The notes under the pieces are model-generated. The model saw nothing but the letters and a program-made list of their open reading frames with translations. It ran no database searches and was not told where the DNA came from. From Tianweitania populi (lineage in GTDB: Bacteria; Pseudomonadota; Alphaproteobacteria; Rhizobiales; Rhizobiaceae): a DNA stretch of 64,000 nucleotides. Position 1 is the stretch's first letter, and every line of letters begins with the position of its first letter. The stretch spans positions 62,001-126,000 of the forward strand of contig NZ_BMZQ01000003.1 of the NCBI RefSeq assembly GCF_014652875.1. The letters are read 5' to 3'. Both the position numbers and the translations under genes were made by a program. Shown here one piece after another: positions 46,051-55,611 of the stretch.

Positions 46051-46563
46051 ATGAAGAAACTGATCATCGGGGCACTTGGACTGAGTCTTCTGGCCTCATC
46101 TGCGGCCTTCGCACAGGAAGCTGCAACCCCGCCACCGCCACCACCACCTGCCGGGACCGACGTACCTCCTCCTCCGCCTGTGGCCCCTGGTCCTGAAGCT
46201 CGTGGCCCGGAAGGAGGTGACAAAGCCAGCCCGCGCGGTGATGACCGCCGCGGCCCGCCAGAACGCGGCCCCAAGGATGAGGCACGCGGGGGGCCTAAGG
46301 GCCACGACGGCCCACCGCCTCCGCCACCATCAAAGGCTGCTGAGTTCCGCTTCAAGCGCGGGCCTCTCGAAGTGGCGGTACGCTGCTCGGAACTCGAGCC
46401 GATCAAGCCCTGTGCCGATGCTGCCAACCAGTTGATGGACAAGTTTGCAGCCATGCCAGAACCAGGCCTGATGCCCGACGATCGAAGCGCAGCATCAGTT
46501 CCGCTTCCTGGCAGCGAGACAGCTCCGGGAACTGGTGGTCCGGCACCGGCGCCGAAGCCCTGA
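46051..46563 (+). CDS. Proline-rich exported protein
   Basis: A 170-aa protein with a signal peptide (MKKLIIGALGLSLLASSAAFA), a long low-complexity Pro/Gly/Asp/Arg region with several polyproline runs, and a short C-terminal region containing two cysteines (VAVRCSELEPIKPC) that could form a disulfide. It is 45 bases after the OB-fold gene and ends at a good terminator. Function unknown; probably an envelope protein. Confidence 0.65.
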   Translation: MKKLIIGALGLSLLASSAAFAQEAATPPPPPPPAGTDVPPPPPVAPGPEARGPEGGDKASPRGDDRRGPPERGPKDEARGGPKGHDGPPPPPPSKAAEFRFKRGPLEVAVRCSELEPIKPCADAANQLMDKFAAMPEPGLMPDDRSAASVPLPGSETAPGTGGPAPAPKP

Positions 46564-46578
46564 TCCGACAAATGCTAT

Positions 46579-46606
46579 GAGGCTGGCCACGTGGCTAGCC
46601 TCTTTT
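46579..46606 (+). terminator. Rho-independent terminator
   Basis: A near-perfect 12-base palindrome (GAGGCTGGCCAC / GTGGCTAGCCTC, one mismatch) followed by TTTT lies 16 bases after the proline-rich protein gene. Confidence 0.75.
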
Positions 46607-46756
46607 CGCTTCCCTGGTGGATGGCAAGCAAAAAGCAGGACCGTTGTATGCGGACAATGAAGTTCAGTTAGTGGACGGCTGGGATGGTTGTCAGCAAAAG
46701 GTCGGCCTACCGGATGATGCTCAAGCTTGTTCCCGGTTCGATTTAACCCAACGTAG

Positions 46757-46828
46757 CGGCACGGAGATTTAACAACTGCAAGCGTGCCGAAAGTGAGCAT
46801 GGCGGCCTGCAAGTGGCTTGAAAAAGGA
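46757..46828 (+). ncRNA. SAM-II-like riboswitch candidate
   Basis: A perfect seven-base stem (CGGCACG 46757-46763, CGTGCCG 46783-46789) encloses a 19-base loop, gagatttaacaactgcaag. The loop strongly recalls the SAM-II aptamer (GAUUUAAC...UGCAAG after P1), and a 3' element GGCTTGAAAAAGG (46816-46828) resembles its GCUAAAAAGG. About 25 bases, with a possible small hairpin, separate them, more than in the shortest SAM-II RNAs. It lies 65 bases before the start of a sulfur-assimilation-type operon, where SAM sensing would make sense. The pseudoknot pairing was not convincingly traced. Confidence 0.45.
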
Positions 46829-46893
46829 ATTATACTCTATCGACTTTATAGGGATTACGCGGAACTCTTACGGGAGACTTGTAGGGGGTTCGC

Positions 46894-48507
46894 ATGGTTA
46901 CGGCATCAACAGGTTTTTCGGCTGATACAGCGGTCTATTACGAGGTCGACGTGCTGGTGATCGGCGGTGGTCCGGCCGGCACTTGGGCCGCGATTGCGGC
47001 GGCTGGCCGGGGCGCCAAGGTGGTGCTTGCGGACAAGGGCTTTTGCGGAACGTCGGGTGCAACAGCGCCATCGGGAACCGGCGTCTGGTACGTGCCGCCG
47101 GATCCGGCCCGCAGAACCAAGGCGATGAACAGCCGCTGGGATCTAGGCGGCCGGCTTGCCGATCCGGTCTGGATGCGGCGCGTGCTGGACCGTACCTATC
47201 AGAACGTCAACCACCTGGCTGAATGGGGTTACCCCTTTCCGACCGGGGTGGATGGGGAGGAAATCCGCACCAGTCTGGATGGTCCCGATTACATGCGCCT
47301 GATGCGCAAGCGGGTGAAATCAGCTGGGGTGCGCATCCTCGATCATAGCCCGGCGCTCGAACTGCTGCGCGATGCGTCCGGCGCCGTAGCAGGTGCCACC
47401 GGTATCCGCCGCCAGAAAGGCGACACGTGGTCAGTCCGTGCAGGTGCCGTGGTGATCGCCACCGGGGGTTGCGCCTTCTTGTCCAAGGCTCTCGGCTGCA
47501 ACGTCCTGACCGGCGACGGACATTTGATGGCTGCCGAACTCGGCGCCGAGCTTTCCGGCATGGAGTTTTCTTCCGCCTATGCCATGGCGGTGGATCATGG
47601 TTCGGTGACGAAGACGCGCTTCTACGAATGGGCTGAATTTACCTATGCCGATGGTTCGCCGATCCCAGGTGCGGCCTCGAAGGGCGGGCGTTCCAGCATC
47701 GCGAAGGTGCTAGGAACGGGCCAGGCGGTCTACGCCCGCTTGAATGCGGATGCTCAGGAGCAGGTGGCCATGCGCCATGCGCAGCCGAACTTCTTTCTGC
47801 CTTTGAACCGCACTGGCGTCGACCCGTTCAAAGACCGCTTTCCCATCACGTTGCGGTTGGAAGCAACCGTGCGCGGAACGGGTGGCCTGCGCCTCGTCGA
47901 CGAAGGCTGCGCGACAACTGTGCCGGGCCTATACGCAGCCGGCGATGCGGCAACGCGTGAACTGGTTTGCGGCGCATTCACCGGCGGGGGCAGCCACAAT
48001 GCGGCCTGGGCCATGTCTTCCGGCTTCTGGGCGGGATCATCGGCCAGCGACCATGCGCGCCAGGTTCGTGGCCGGTCGCGTGTTGCTACCCGATCAGGTC
48101 AAACCGGGCTGACGGAAGGCCGTGGCTCGCGCATCGATGCGTCGTCCCTAATCCAGTCCGTGCGGCAGGAGGTGCTGCCCTACAACCATACCTATCATCG
48201 TCATGCCGACCGCCTGAACGCCTCGCTTGATCGCCTCGACACGCTGTGGAGCGACCTGCGCTCCACGGATGCCGCCGATCTCAGCGAAGCCGTTCGTACA
48301 CGTGAGGGCGTCGCGATGCTTGCGACGGCCCGCTGGATGTATCGTTCCGCACTCGCGCGCACCGAAAGCCGTGGCATGCACAAGCGCGAAGATTATCCCG
48401 GCCGCGACGAGGCTCAGCGCCACCACATCATCGCCGGCGGCCTGGACGAGGTCTGGACCTCGACGGCCAATGTGGGCGGACCGGCCGACGAGGTGCTGGC
48501 GGCATGA
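46894..48507 (+). CDS. FAD-binding oxidoreductase, fumarate/APS-reductase-like
   Basis: A 537-aa flavoprotein of the succinate/fumarate-reductase fold. FAD motif VLVIGGGPAGTWAAIAAAGRG is at about residues 19-39, followed by LADKGFCGTSGATAPSGTGV, and a C-terminal GLYAAGDAATRELVCGAFTGGG closes the FAD site. Its stop overlaps a two-cluster ferredoxin gene by four bases, a pairing like adenylylsulfate reductase AprA-AprB. Set before SsuABC-type transporter genes, it probably takes part in reduction or oxidation of a sulfur compound. The substrate is unknown. Start has TAGGGGG upstream. Confidence 0.8.
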   Translation: MVTASTGFSADTAVYYEVDVLVIGGGPAGTWAAIAAAGRGAKVVLADKGFCGTSGATAPSGTGVWYVPPDPARRTKAMNSRWDLGGRLADPVWMRRVLDRTYQNVNHLAEWGYPFPTGVDGEEIRTSLDGPDYMRLMRKRVKSAGVRILDHSPALELLRDASGAVAGATGIRRQKGDTWSVRAGAVVIATGGCAFLSKALGCNVLTGDGHLMAAELGAELSGMEFSSAYAMAVDHGSVTKTRFYEWAEFTYADGSPIPGAASKGGRSSIAKVLGTGQAVYARLNADAQEQVAMRHAQPNFFLPLNRTGVDPFKDRFPITLRLEATVRGTGGLRLVDEGCATTVPGLYAAGDAATRELVCGAFTGGGSHNAAWAMSSGFWAGSSASDHARQVRGRSRVATRSGQTGLTEGRGSRIDASSLIQSVRQEVLPYNHTYHRHADRLNASLDRLDTLWSDLRSTDAADLSEAVRTREGVAMLATARWMYRSALARTESRGMHKREDYPGRDEAQRHHIIAGGLDEVWTSTANVGGPADEVLAA

Positions 48508-48824
48508 TCGAACTCATCAGCGCCAGCCGCTGCACCGCCTGCAACATCTGCGTCACGGCCTGTCCGACCAATGTCTTCGACGCCGTCAAGGGCAGCATTC
48601 CGGTGATCGCCCGGAAGGACGACTGCCAGACCTGCTTCATGTGCGAGGTCTGGTGCCCCTACGACGCGCTCTACGTGTCACCGAACGCCGATGGTCCGGT
48701 GGACGTGACTGAAGAGCAGTTGGAACTCGCCGGAGCCTTCGGCAGCTACCGGCAGGCTGTTGGCTGGGCAGAAGGCGGACGCCAGAGACCGGCGCCAGAG
48801 ATCATGCAGCGCTTGCGCGGCTGA
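48504..48824 (+). CDS. 2x[4Fe-4S] ferredoxin partner
   Basis: A 106-aa ferredoxin with two complete cluster motifs: CTACNICVTACP (about residues 11-22) and CQTCFMCEVWCP. The tail of about 50 residues lacks cysteines. It overlaps the flavoprotein gene by four bases and should shuttle electrons to or from it, as AprB does for AprA. Confidence 0.88.
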   Translation: MIELISASRCTACNICVTACPTNVFDAVKGSIPVIARKDDCQTCFMCEVWCPYDALYVSPNADGPVDVTEEQLELAGAFGSYRQAVGWAEGGRQRPAPEIMQRLRG

Positions 48825-48875
48825 AACGGATCGATCCGGCTGCGCGCCGGATTACGACGACAAGGGGATGATGAC

Positions 48876-49949
48876 ATGATGATTTCGCGTAGGACGTTCA
48901 TCAAGGGCGCAGCAGGTGTCGCAGCTGGGATGCTCGCTTCACCTGTGCTAGTGCGTGCGCAGAAGAAGGTTGAGGTAATCCGCCTCGCAGGTCCCGGCAA
49001 TGCATCGGGACGCCCTTACGGCTCGGGCTCGATCGGCGTGCTTCGGGCGCTGGAACTGCTTGAGAAAGAGTTTGAAGCGGATGGCATTCGCATCGAATGG
49101 CAATTTCCGCGCGGCACCGGCCCGGCAATCAACGAGGCGCTGGCAAATGGCCAGCTCGATTTCGCGAGCTATGGCGGTCTGCCCAACATCGTGGGCCGTG
49201 GCGCGGGTGTGCCGACAACCGTGATCTCGGCAACAGGCAACTCGCCGACCTATATCGGCGCAAGGCCGGCCGCCCAGATCAAGACGATCGCCGATCTGAA
49301 GGGCAAGAAGGTGGCCTTCCAGCGCGGCACGATCTTCGAGCTCTCGTTGTCGCGCATCCTGGAACAGGCCAACCTCACCAACAGTGACGTGGAGATCTAC
49401 GACTTGCAGGGGGCCGATCAGGTCGCGGCGATCCAGTCGGGCGATGTCGATGCGTTGTTGGGTCAGGGCAACACGGTGCTCGCACTGGTCGACAAGGGTC
49501 TGGTTGAAGTGGCCTACAGCACGAAGGGCAGCCCCGCGCCCGGCGCGACCTTCGGTTCCTTCACCGTTCACAATCAATTCCGCGCCGACAATCCGGAGAT
49601 CACGGAGCGCGTTCTTCGAACCTTCATCGCGGCCTCCCACTACGCCAGCCAGGAAGAGAATCGTGAAAAGCTGTACGACATCTTTGCCCTGACAGGTTCG
49701 CCGCGCGAAACTTACGTGCGCGACTATGAAGGCGACGCACTCACCGACCGCAATTCGCCGCTGCTGGATGGCTTCTACCGGGCCAACATCAAGGCTGGTC
49801 TCGACTTCACGGTCGCGCAGCGCCTGGTCCGGCGTCCGTTTGATCTCGATGAATGGATCGACGACAGCCTGCTGACGAAGGTCATCGCCGATCTCGGCTA
49901 CCAGACTGTCTGGAACGCCCGGGATGCAGAAGGAAAGAAGGTCGGCTGA
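48876..49949 (+). CDS. Sulfonate/nitrate-type ABC substrate-binding protein (SsuA-like)
   Basis: A 357-aa binding protein with a Tat-type signal (SRRTFIKGAAGVAAG). The family segments INEALANGQLDFASYGGLPN, IADLKGKKVAFQRG and AAIQSGDVDALLGQGN are those of SsuA/TauA proteins. It lies with two permeases and an ATPase in a complete importer. Substrate is presumably an organosulfur compound, from context. Confidence 0.83.
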   Translation: MMISRRTFIKGAAGVAAGMLASPVLVRAQKKVEVIRLAGPGNASGRPYGSGSIGVLRALELLEKEFEADGIRIEWQFPRGTGPAINEALANGQLDFASYGGLPNIVGRGAGVPTTVISATGNSPTYIGARPAAQIKTIADLKGKKVAFQRGTIFELSLSRILEQANLTNSDVEIYDLQGADQVAAIQSGDVDALLGQGNTVLALVDKGLVEVAYSTKGSPAPGATFGSFTVHNQFRADNPEITERVLRTFIAASHYASQEENREKLYDIFALTGSPRETYVRDYEGDALTDRNSPLLDGFYRANIKAGLDFTVAQRLVRRPFDLDEWIDDSLLTKVIADLGYQTVWNARDAEGKKVG

Positions 49950-49998
49950 CGGCTGACCGTAACTCCGCCAATCCACTCAGCCGCAGGAGACCTTCGTG

Positions 49999-50850
49999 AT
50001 GTCGGAGATCAGCTACAAGTCGCCTCTTGCCGCCACCTTGAGCGGCCGCTTCGCCGATAAAGCTGCGATCGCATGGGGGCGCCTGCGCGACCACGCCACG
50101 GCGATTGCACTCGGCCTGGTTGTGCCACTCGGCGTTCTAGCCTTATGGTCTTATGCGGTTCAGCAACAATGGCTGGCAGAACAGATCCTGCCGTCGCCGT
50201 TGCTGGTGTGGGAGACCTTCTTTGATCTCCTCGCCACCGGCGAACTGCAGCGTGAGTTGCTGGTCAGCCTTGGCCGCGTCGTAGCGGGGCTTGTCGCGGG
50301 CGGTGGTCTGGGGCTTGTGGCTGGACTGAGCTTCGGCCTCTGGCGTCCGCTAGACATCTATGTGTCGCCAACGATCCGCGCCATCTGTCTCGTGCCGTCA
50401 CTTGGCTGGCTGCCCTTCTTCATGCTGATGTTCGGCATCGGCGAAGCGCTCAAGATCATCCTCATCGCCAAGACCTGCTTCCTGCCGCTGATGGTGGCGT
50501 CCTATGAGGGCTTGCGCAATCGTCCCCGCAAGTATGACGAGGTGGCAGCCGTCCTTGAACTCCCCTGGGCAACGCGCGTCGGCATCGTGATCTGGCCTTC
50601 CATCCTGCCATCTATTCTCACCGGCCTGCGTCTTGCTTTGTCCAAGGGCTGGAAAGCCCTGATCCTGGTGGAGATGATCTCGTCGGCGGCCGGCATCGGC
50701 TATCTCATGATGTGGGGCCGCAAGGCGTTTCAACTCGACGTCGTTTTTGCCACGATCATCGTCATCGGACTCGTGGGCTGGCTATTGGATTGGGCGCTGC
50801 TGAAAAGCCAGATGCGGGCCACCGGCTGGTCTTTCAAGGCCGTGGGTTAG
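49999..50850 (+). CDS. SsuC-type ABC transporter permease
   Basis: A 283-aa permease of the sulfonate/taurine family; the EAA loop is PRKYDEVAAVLELPWATRVGIVIWPS. AGGAGA eight bases upstream supports ATG 49999. It is the first of two permeases in this importer, whereas SsuABC normally has one, suggesting a heterodimeric channel. Confidence 0.85.
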   Translation: MSEISYKSPLAATLSGRFADKAAIAWGRLRDHATAIALGLVVPLGVLALWSYAVQQQWLAEQILPSPLLVWETFFDLLATGELQRELLVSLGRVVAGLVAGGGLGLVAGLSFGLWRPLDIYVSPTIRAICLVPSLGWLPFFMLMFGIGEALKIILIAKTCFLPLMVASYEGLRNRPRKYDEVAAVLELPWATRVGIVIWPSILPSILTGLRLALSKGWKALILVEMISSAAGIGYLMMWGRKAFQLDVVFATIIVIGLVGWLLDWALLKSQMRATGWSFKAVG

Positions 50851-50859
50851 GAGGCCGCC

Positions 50860-51654
50860 ATGAGCGACACCGTCGAGCGTCCTGAAACCGGCCTGTTCTG
50901 GAAAGCCCTGCTTCTCCCGGCGGCGTTGATCGCCCTGTGGGCTGCGGCGGATGCGGCCGGATGGTCCAACCGCGATCTGTTTGTTTCGCCGCTGCAAGTC
51001 GTACAGTCCGCGATCGCCGGCTTTGCCGATGGAAGCCTGTCGGGCGCCACGGCAGCCACCCTGTTGCGCGCTTTGGCAGGCTGGATCATCGGCGCCGGCG
51101 CGGGCCTCCTTGTCGGCACTTTGATCGGCATCTCGGGCCTGGCACGCGGCCTCTTCAATCCCACGATCAACAGCCTGCGCCAGATCGCCTTGTTTGCTTG
51201 GATCCCGCTTCTGTCAGCCTGGTTCGGCAATGGCGAGACAATGAAGATCACGCTGATCGCGCTCGGAGCCTTCTTCCCGATGGCGCTGGGCGCGCAAGCG
51301 GGATGCCAGAACGTGCCGGAAGGCTGGCGTGAGGTCGGCAAGGTGCTGGAACTCAGCCGCCGGGATACGCTGCGCTCCATCATCCTGCCGGCTGCCATGC
51401 CCTCCATCGTCGCTGGCGCGGAACTGTCGCTCAACGTGGCGTGGCTCGGTACGTTCGGCGCCGAATATCTGATCGGCACCGGCTACATCAACGGCATGGG
51501 CGATGGGCTGGGCGCATATCTCGCCGCCGCACGCGAATATGCGCGGATGGATCAGGTCCTGCTCGGCGTTCTTTTCCTCGGCCTGATCGGCGTGACGCTG
51601 GATCGGCTCGTTATCGGTTTTTCTAGGAAGGCTATTCCGTGGCACAGGCATTAA
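50860..51654 (+). CDS. SsuC-type ABC transporter permease
   Basis: A 264-aa permease of the same family; EAA loop [35 protein letters not shown] ribosome site precedes the ATG, nine bases after the first permease gene, and the end overlaps the ATPase gene by 16 bases. Confidence 0.85.
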   Translation: MSDTVERPETGLFWKALLLPAALIALWAAADAAGWSNRDLFVSPLQVVQSAIAGFADGSLSGATAATLLRALAGWIIGAGAGLLVGTLIGISGLARGLFNPTINSLRQIALFAWIPLLSAWFGNGETMKITLIALGAFFPMALGAQAGCQNVPEGWREVGKVLELSRRDTLRSIILPAAMPSIVAGAELSLNVAWLGTFGAEYLIGTGYINGMGDGLGAYLAAAREYARMDQVLLGVLFLGLIGVTLDRLVIGFSRKAIPWHRH

Positions 51655-52439
51655 GCACGCGCGCTCCCGCGACCGAACCGGAAATAGGCGATGTCGTCGG
51701 CTCGGTGGAGATCAGGAACGTGTCCAAGACCTTCAGGGTCAAGGACCGCGAGGTTCACGCTCTCGACGACGTGTCCTTGTCGATCCGTCCACGCGAGTTC
51801 ATCTCCATCGTTGGCCTATCAGGTTGTGGAAAGTCTACGCTGCTGCGCTTCTTGGCCGGGCTCGATACGCCGGACAAAGGCACGATCACCGTTGATGGCG
51901 CGGCGATTGCCGGACCGAGCTTGAAGCGCGGCATCGTTTTTCAGGATCACCGCCTGCTTCCCTGGCTTTCGGTGGAAAAGAACATCGGGCTTGCCCTGCG
52001 CACTGTTCTAGGAACGGCCGCCGAAAAGGCTGCACGGGTGGCGGAACTGATCGACCTCGTCGGTTTGAGCGGCTTTGAGTCCGCGCTGCCGCATCAGCTC
52101 TCGGGCGGCATGTCGCAGCGCGCCTCGATCGCGCGCGGCCTCGCGCCACGTCCGCCGCTTCTGCTTCTCGACGAACCGCTCGGCGCGCTGGATGCCTTGA
52201 CCCGTGCACGACTGCAGGACGAGCTTCTCCAAATCTGGCAGCAGGAACAAAGCACGGTGATCATGGTGACCCATGATGTGGAGGAAGCCATCGTTCTGTC
52301 CGACCGCGTGATCGTTATGCAGCCGCGCCCCGGCAGGGTTCGCCGCATCGTCGATGTGCCCGGCCAACGCCCACGACGCCGCAGCGATCCTGATTTTGTT
52401 GCAGCGCGGGCGGAGATCGCGGATCTTCTGGAAACGTGA
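51639..52439 (+). CDS. SsuB-type ABC transporter ATPase
   Basis: A 266-aa ATPase starting at GTG with AGGAAG upstream. Walker A is [10 protein letters not shown]-loop [12 protein letters not shown], signature LSGGMSQR, Walker [10 protein letters not shown] and H-loop VTHDVEEA, all as in SsuB/TauB. It completes the importer and the operon. Confidence 0.9.
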   Translation: MAQALSTRAPATEPEIGDVVGSVEIRNVSKTFRVKDREVHALDDVSLSIRPREFISIVGLSGCGKSTLLRFLAGLDTPDKGTITVDGAAIAGPSLKRGIVFQDHRLLPWLSVEKNIGLALRTVLGTAAEKAARVAELIDLVGLSGFESALPHQLSGGMSQRASIARGLAPRPPLLLLDEPLGALDALTRARLQDELLQIWQQEQSTVIMVTHDVEEAIVLSDRVIVMQPRPGRVRRIVDVPGQRPRRRSDPDFVAARAEIADLLET

Positions 52440-53250
52440 GGGCCTCACCCAGATCACGCAGCCGCTGACAATCTTGGCCATCGCGTGCTTGCTCTTGAGA
52501 CCACAGAGAGTAATCCACGCCGCGGCTTGCTGGACAGTGCCATGAGCGCGAGCGTGCAAGGCGCTTCAGCAACACTAGGAGAACGCCTGCGAGGAACGGC
52601 CAGAGCCAGTCAAAGCCCGTATCAGGGTTGCGGCATGGACCGATGGACCAGCTGCGGCAACCAGTGTGACTACCGTCGTATAGAGGCTGACCATGCACCG
52701 AGCAGACGCCAAGCATAGGTGGTTCGAAGCAAGGCCGAGCCGCAGCTCATCACTCCAGCAGAACCGAGCTGTGCAATGCGGCTCAATAAGCGTTCGAAAT
52801 CCTTGACATAGGCGCAGGTCGGCGAAGCCGCGTTGTAGGGAACGATGCCTGTTCAAAAAGAGGTATAGTCAAAGCGATCTGCTAGGTTTACCGCCGGCAA
52901 CAGCGCGACGATGGCGGTAGCTGATTGGCGTTGAGCGCCCAAGTCGCCGGCCGCTCATCGACAACTTCTGGGCGCCAAGCGCGTTTTCCAAGCTCTAGCA
53001 TCAGGCGACCGATCTGTTCGGTGATGCCTCCGTGGAACGGTCAATTAACGTAAGGATCTGTGACCCTGGCGGTAATTTGCATGCAGTCACTTGAAGCCAG
53101 CCCACTCAGCGACGTGACCTCCGGCATTTCACAGCGACCGTCCAAATAGTTAGTTTCCTTCTACGTTCTTGATTTCAAACGCATGCAGATGCCTGGTTTG
53201 CGCGATCGTCAGAGATATTATTGGAATAATCATCCTCCAGAACATCGATC
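52440..53250. other. Intergenic region before flavin monooxygenase gene
   Basis: About 810 bases in which I find no supported gene; frames on both strands are short and unlike known families, and the area may be a scar. A perfect palindrome ATTATTGGAATAAT at 53217-53230, 20 bases before the monooxygenase start, is a candidate operator. Confidence 0.4.
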
Positions 53251-54600
53251 ATGGCGTCCCGCAAACTTGTCCTAGGCACCATCCTGTATCCAAGCGGGCA
53301 CCATGTGGCGGCATGGCGTCATCCCTCGACGTCGGCCAGCGCCAATGTGGATGTCGACCACTACATCCGTTCGGCACGGGCAGCGGAGGAAGCCGGCTTC
53401 CACATCGCGTTCATCTCCGATCGCCTGGGCATTCCGCAAAGCCGGGCAGAGGCCTTGCAGCGCGTCGATGAATGGTCTCACGGTTTCGAGGCGCTGACAC
53501 TTGCCGCTGCTGTCGCCACGGCCACAACGCGCATCGGCGTGATCGCCACAGCCTCTACGAGTTTCAACGAGCCGTACAATCTGGCGCGTCAGCTTGCTTC
53601 GCTCGACCTGATCAGCAAGGGCCGCATCGGCTGGAACATCGTGACGTCTTCGCTTGAGCAAGAGCGCGAGAACTTCAATCCGATACCGAGCTTCGATCAT
53701 GCCGACCGCTATGAGCGCGCATCGGAATTCGTGGAGACCGTTCTGGCCCTGTGGGAAAGCTGGAACCCCGACAGCATTCTTCGCAACAAGCAAAGCGGCG
53801 TCTTCCTCGGGCCCGACGCGCTCAAAAGCGTGGATCATGAGGGTCGCTTTTTTCGAAGCAAGGGTCCGCTGAACGTCATTCCTTCCAGCCAGGACCACCC
53901 GATCCTTGCTCAGGCCGGTTCTTCCGATGCGGGCAAGGCGCTTGCAGCAAGGACCGCCGACGTCGTCTTCACGGCTCAACCGGATTTGGCGGCCGGCCGT
54001 GCCTTCTACCAGGACCTGAAGCAACGCCGCGGCGCTGAAGGCCGCTCATCCGATCATCTCCTGGTGCTGCCGGGCATCTTTCCCGTTGTCGGTCGAACGA
54101 GGGCGGAAGCGGAGGACAGATACGCCACGCTGCAGGACCTCATCCAGCCGGAGGTCGCTTTGTCTCTCCTGGAGACCTATCTGGGCGATGTCGATCTTTC
54201 CGGCGTCGACATCGATGGGCCGCTGCCTGATCTGCCGCAATCCAACTCCATCCGCAGTCGCCAAGGCCTGTTAACCGGCCTTGCGCGTCAGGAGGGGCTT
54301 TCCGTGATTGGACTGGCCCGCCGGATCGCCGGCGCGCGCGGTCATTGGCAGGTCATCGGCACGGCGGAAGACATCGCAGGCCAGATGGAAGACTGGTTCA
54401 CCGCGGGCGCTGCCGACGGCTTCATGGTGCTCCCGCCAACCTTCCCCGATGGACAGGACGACTTCATCCGCGATGTCGTGCCGCTGCTGACCCATCGCGG
54501 CCTTTTTGAGCCCGATGTCACGGCTCGAACGCTGCGGCAACGCCTGAACCTGCCACGTCCGCTTCGGATGAACACCAAGACAGAGCGCAAGAGCGCCTGA
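53251..54600 (+). CDS. NtaA/SnaA/DszA-type flavin-dependent monooxygenase
   Basis: A 449-aa luciferase-like (LLM-class) FMNH2-dependent monooxygenase. Recognisable segments are the N-terminal GTILYPSGHHVAAWRHP, the flavin-pocket SLDLISKGRIGWNIVTS and HEGRFFRSKGPLNV. Members desulfonate or oxidise organosulfur or N-containing compounds with a separate flavin reductase. Its place next to an SsuABC-like importer suggests an organosulfur substrate. No flavin reductase gene is seen in the window. Confidence 0.85.
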   Translation: MASRKLVLGTILYPSGHHVAAWRHPSTSASANVDVDHYIRSARAAEEAGFHIAFISDRLGIPQSRAEALQRVDEWSHGFEALTLAAAVATATTRIGVIATASTSFNEPYNLARQLASLDLISKGRIGWNIVTSSLEQERENFNPIPSFDHADRYERASEFVETVLALWESWNPDSILRNKQSGVFLGPDALKSVDHEGRFFRSKGPLNVIPSSQDHPILAQAGSSDAGKALAARTADVVFTAQPDLAAGRAFYQDLKQRRGAEGRSSDHLLVLPGIFPVVGRTRAEAEDRYATLQDLIQPEVALSLLETYLGDVDLSGVDIDGPLPDLPQSNSIRSRQGLLTGLARQEGLSVIGLARRIAGARGHWQVIGTAEDIAGQMEDWFTAGAADGFMVLPPTFPDGQDDFIRDVVPLLTHRGLFEPDVTARTLRQRLNLPRPLRMNTKTERKSA

Positions 54601-54641
54601 CCAATTCAAGATCAACGCATCAGCCAACTGGATCTTCAAAA

Positions 54642-55607
54642 ATGCACTTCGCCTCTAAGACCACTCTTGTCGCTTCTCTTCTTCTTGCTGCCTCCTGGTC
54701 GGCGGCCAGCGCAAAGCCGATCACGGTCGTTGATCCCGGTTATGCGACTGCCCAGGGAACGGCCTATGTGGTCAAAGTCCTGCTTGAGGATCAGCTCGGC
54801 AAGGAAGTTTCGGTCGTCAACACGACGTCTGTCCCGGTGATCTGGGAAGCGCTGAACCGCAACAATGGCGAAGCCGACATCTGGACCGATGTCTGGCTGC
54901 CGAACCAGAAGGCGCTTGTCGATCAGTACGCTAAAGAAGGCGGCTCGGTAAAGCTGGCCAAGAACTTCTATGCCGGCACGCAAGGCTATTGCACGACAAA
55001 GGCCATTGCCGACAAGCACGACATCCACTCCGTTTACGATCTTTCCGACCCGAAAAAGGCTGCCGTCTTCTCGGCGGATAATGAAGGCAAGGGCAGAATC
55101 TGGGTCGGTGCGGCCGGCTGGCTTTCCACCAATATCGAAACGGTGCGGGCACGCGATTACGGCTTTGCCAACTTCTTCGATCTTCAGACCACCGATGAAG
55201 CCGTCGCCACTGCCGACCTCGACGCAGCGGTGAAGGCCGGCACGGGCTGGATCGGCTATTGCTATGGTCCGCACCAGAACTTCGCCCGCTACGAGCTGGA
55301 AGTGCTCGAAGAGCCAGCCCATGACGAAGCGAACTGGAAGGTCGTGGAAGCGTCCGACCCGAACTGGCTTGAGAAGTCCAGCATCAAGTCGGGCTACAAG
55401 GATGCCGAAATTCACATCGCCTATGCGAAGTCGCTCGCGGAAGCCGAGCCGGATGTCGCGGCCATCCTCGAGAAGGTGACCTTCACCACGGACGAGGTCA
55501 GCAAGCTTGCTTACGAAATCGCTGTCCAGAACAAGACGCCGGAAGCAGCCGCCAAGGAATGGCTGGCTGCCAACAAGGAAACCGTGGCCAACTGGCTCGG
55601 CAACTAA
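54642..55607 (+). CDS. Glycine betaine/proline-type substrate-binding protein (ProX/OpuAC-like)
   Basis: A 321-aa periplasmic protein with a signal peptide ending in WSAASA. The family features are SVPVIWEALNRNNGEADIWTDVW at the N-lobe and GWIGYCYGPHQNFARYEL in the second lobe, where aromatic residues normally cage a quaternary amine. It starts 41 bases after the monooxygenase gene and leads an ABC operon. Confidence 0.85.
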   Translation: MHFASKTTLVASLLLAASWSAASAKPITVVDPGYATAQGTAYVVKVLLEDQLGKEVSVVNTTSVPVIWEALNRNNGEADIWTDVWLPNQKALVDQYAKEGGSVKLAKNFYAGTQGYCTTKAIADKHDIHSVYDLSDPKKAAVFSADNEGKGRIWVGAAGWLSTNIETVRARDYGFANFFDLQTTDEAVATADLDAAVKAGTGWIGYCYGPHQNFARYELEVLEEPAHDEANWKVVEASDPNWLEKSSIKSGYKDAEIHIAYAKSLAEAEPDVAAILEKVTFTTDEVSKLAYEIAVQNKTPEAAAKEWLAANKETVANWLGN

Positions 55608-55611
55608 GGTG

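Noticed and set aside
46801-46860. Promoter with TTGAAA and TATACT/TATAGG
   Set aside because: The spacings (7 and about 21 bases) are wrong for a sigma-70 promoter, and the TTGAAAAAGG fits the 3' element of the SAM-II-like leader better.
52440-53250. Possible small genes on the minus strand (52315-52856)
   Set aside because: No ribosome sites, no family likeness and several competing frames.
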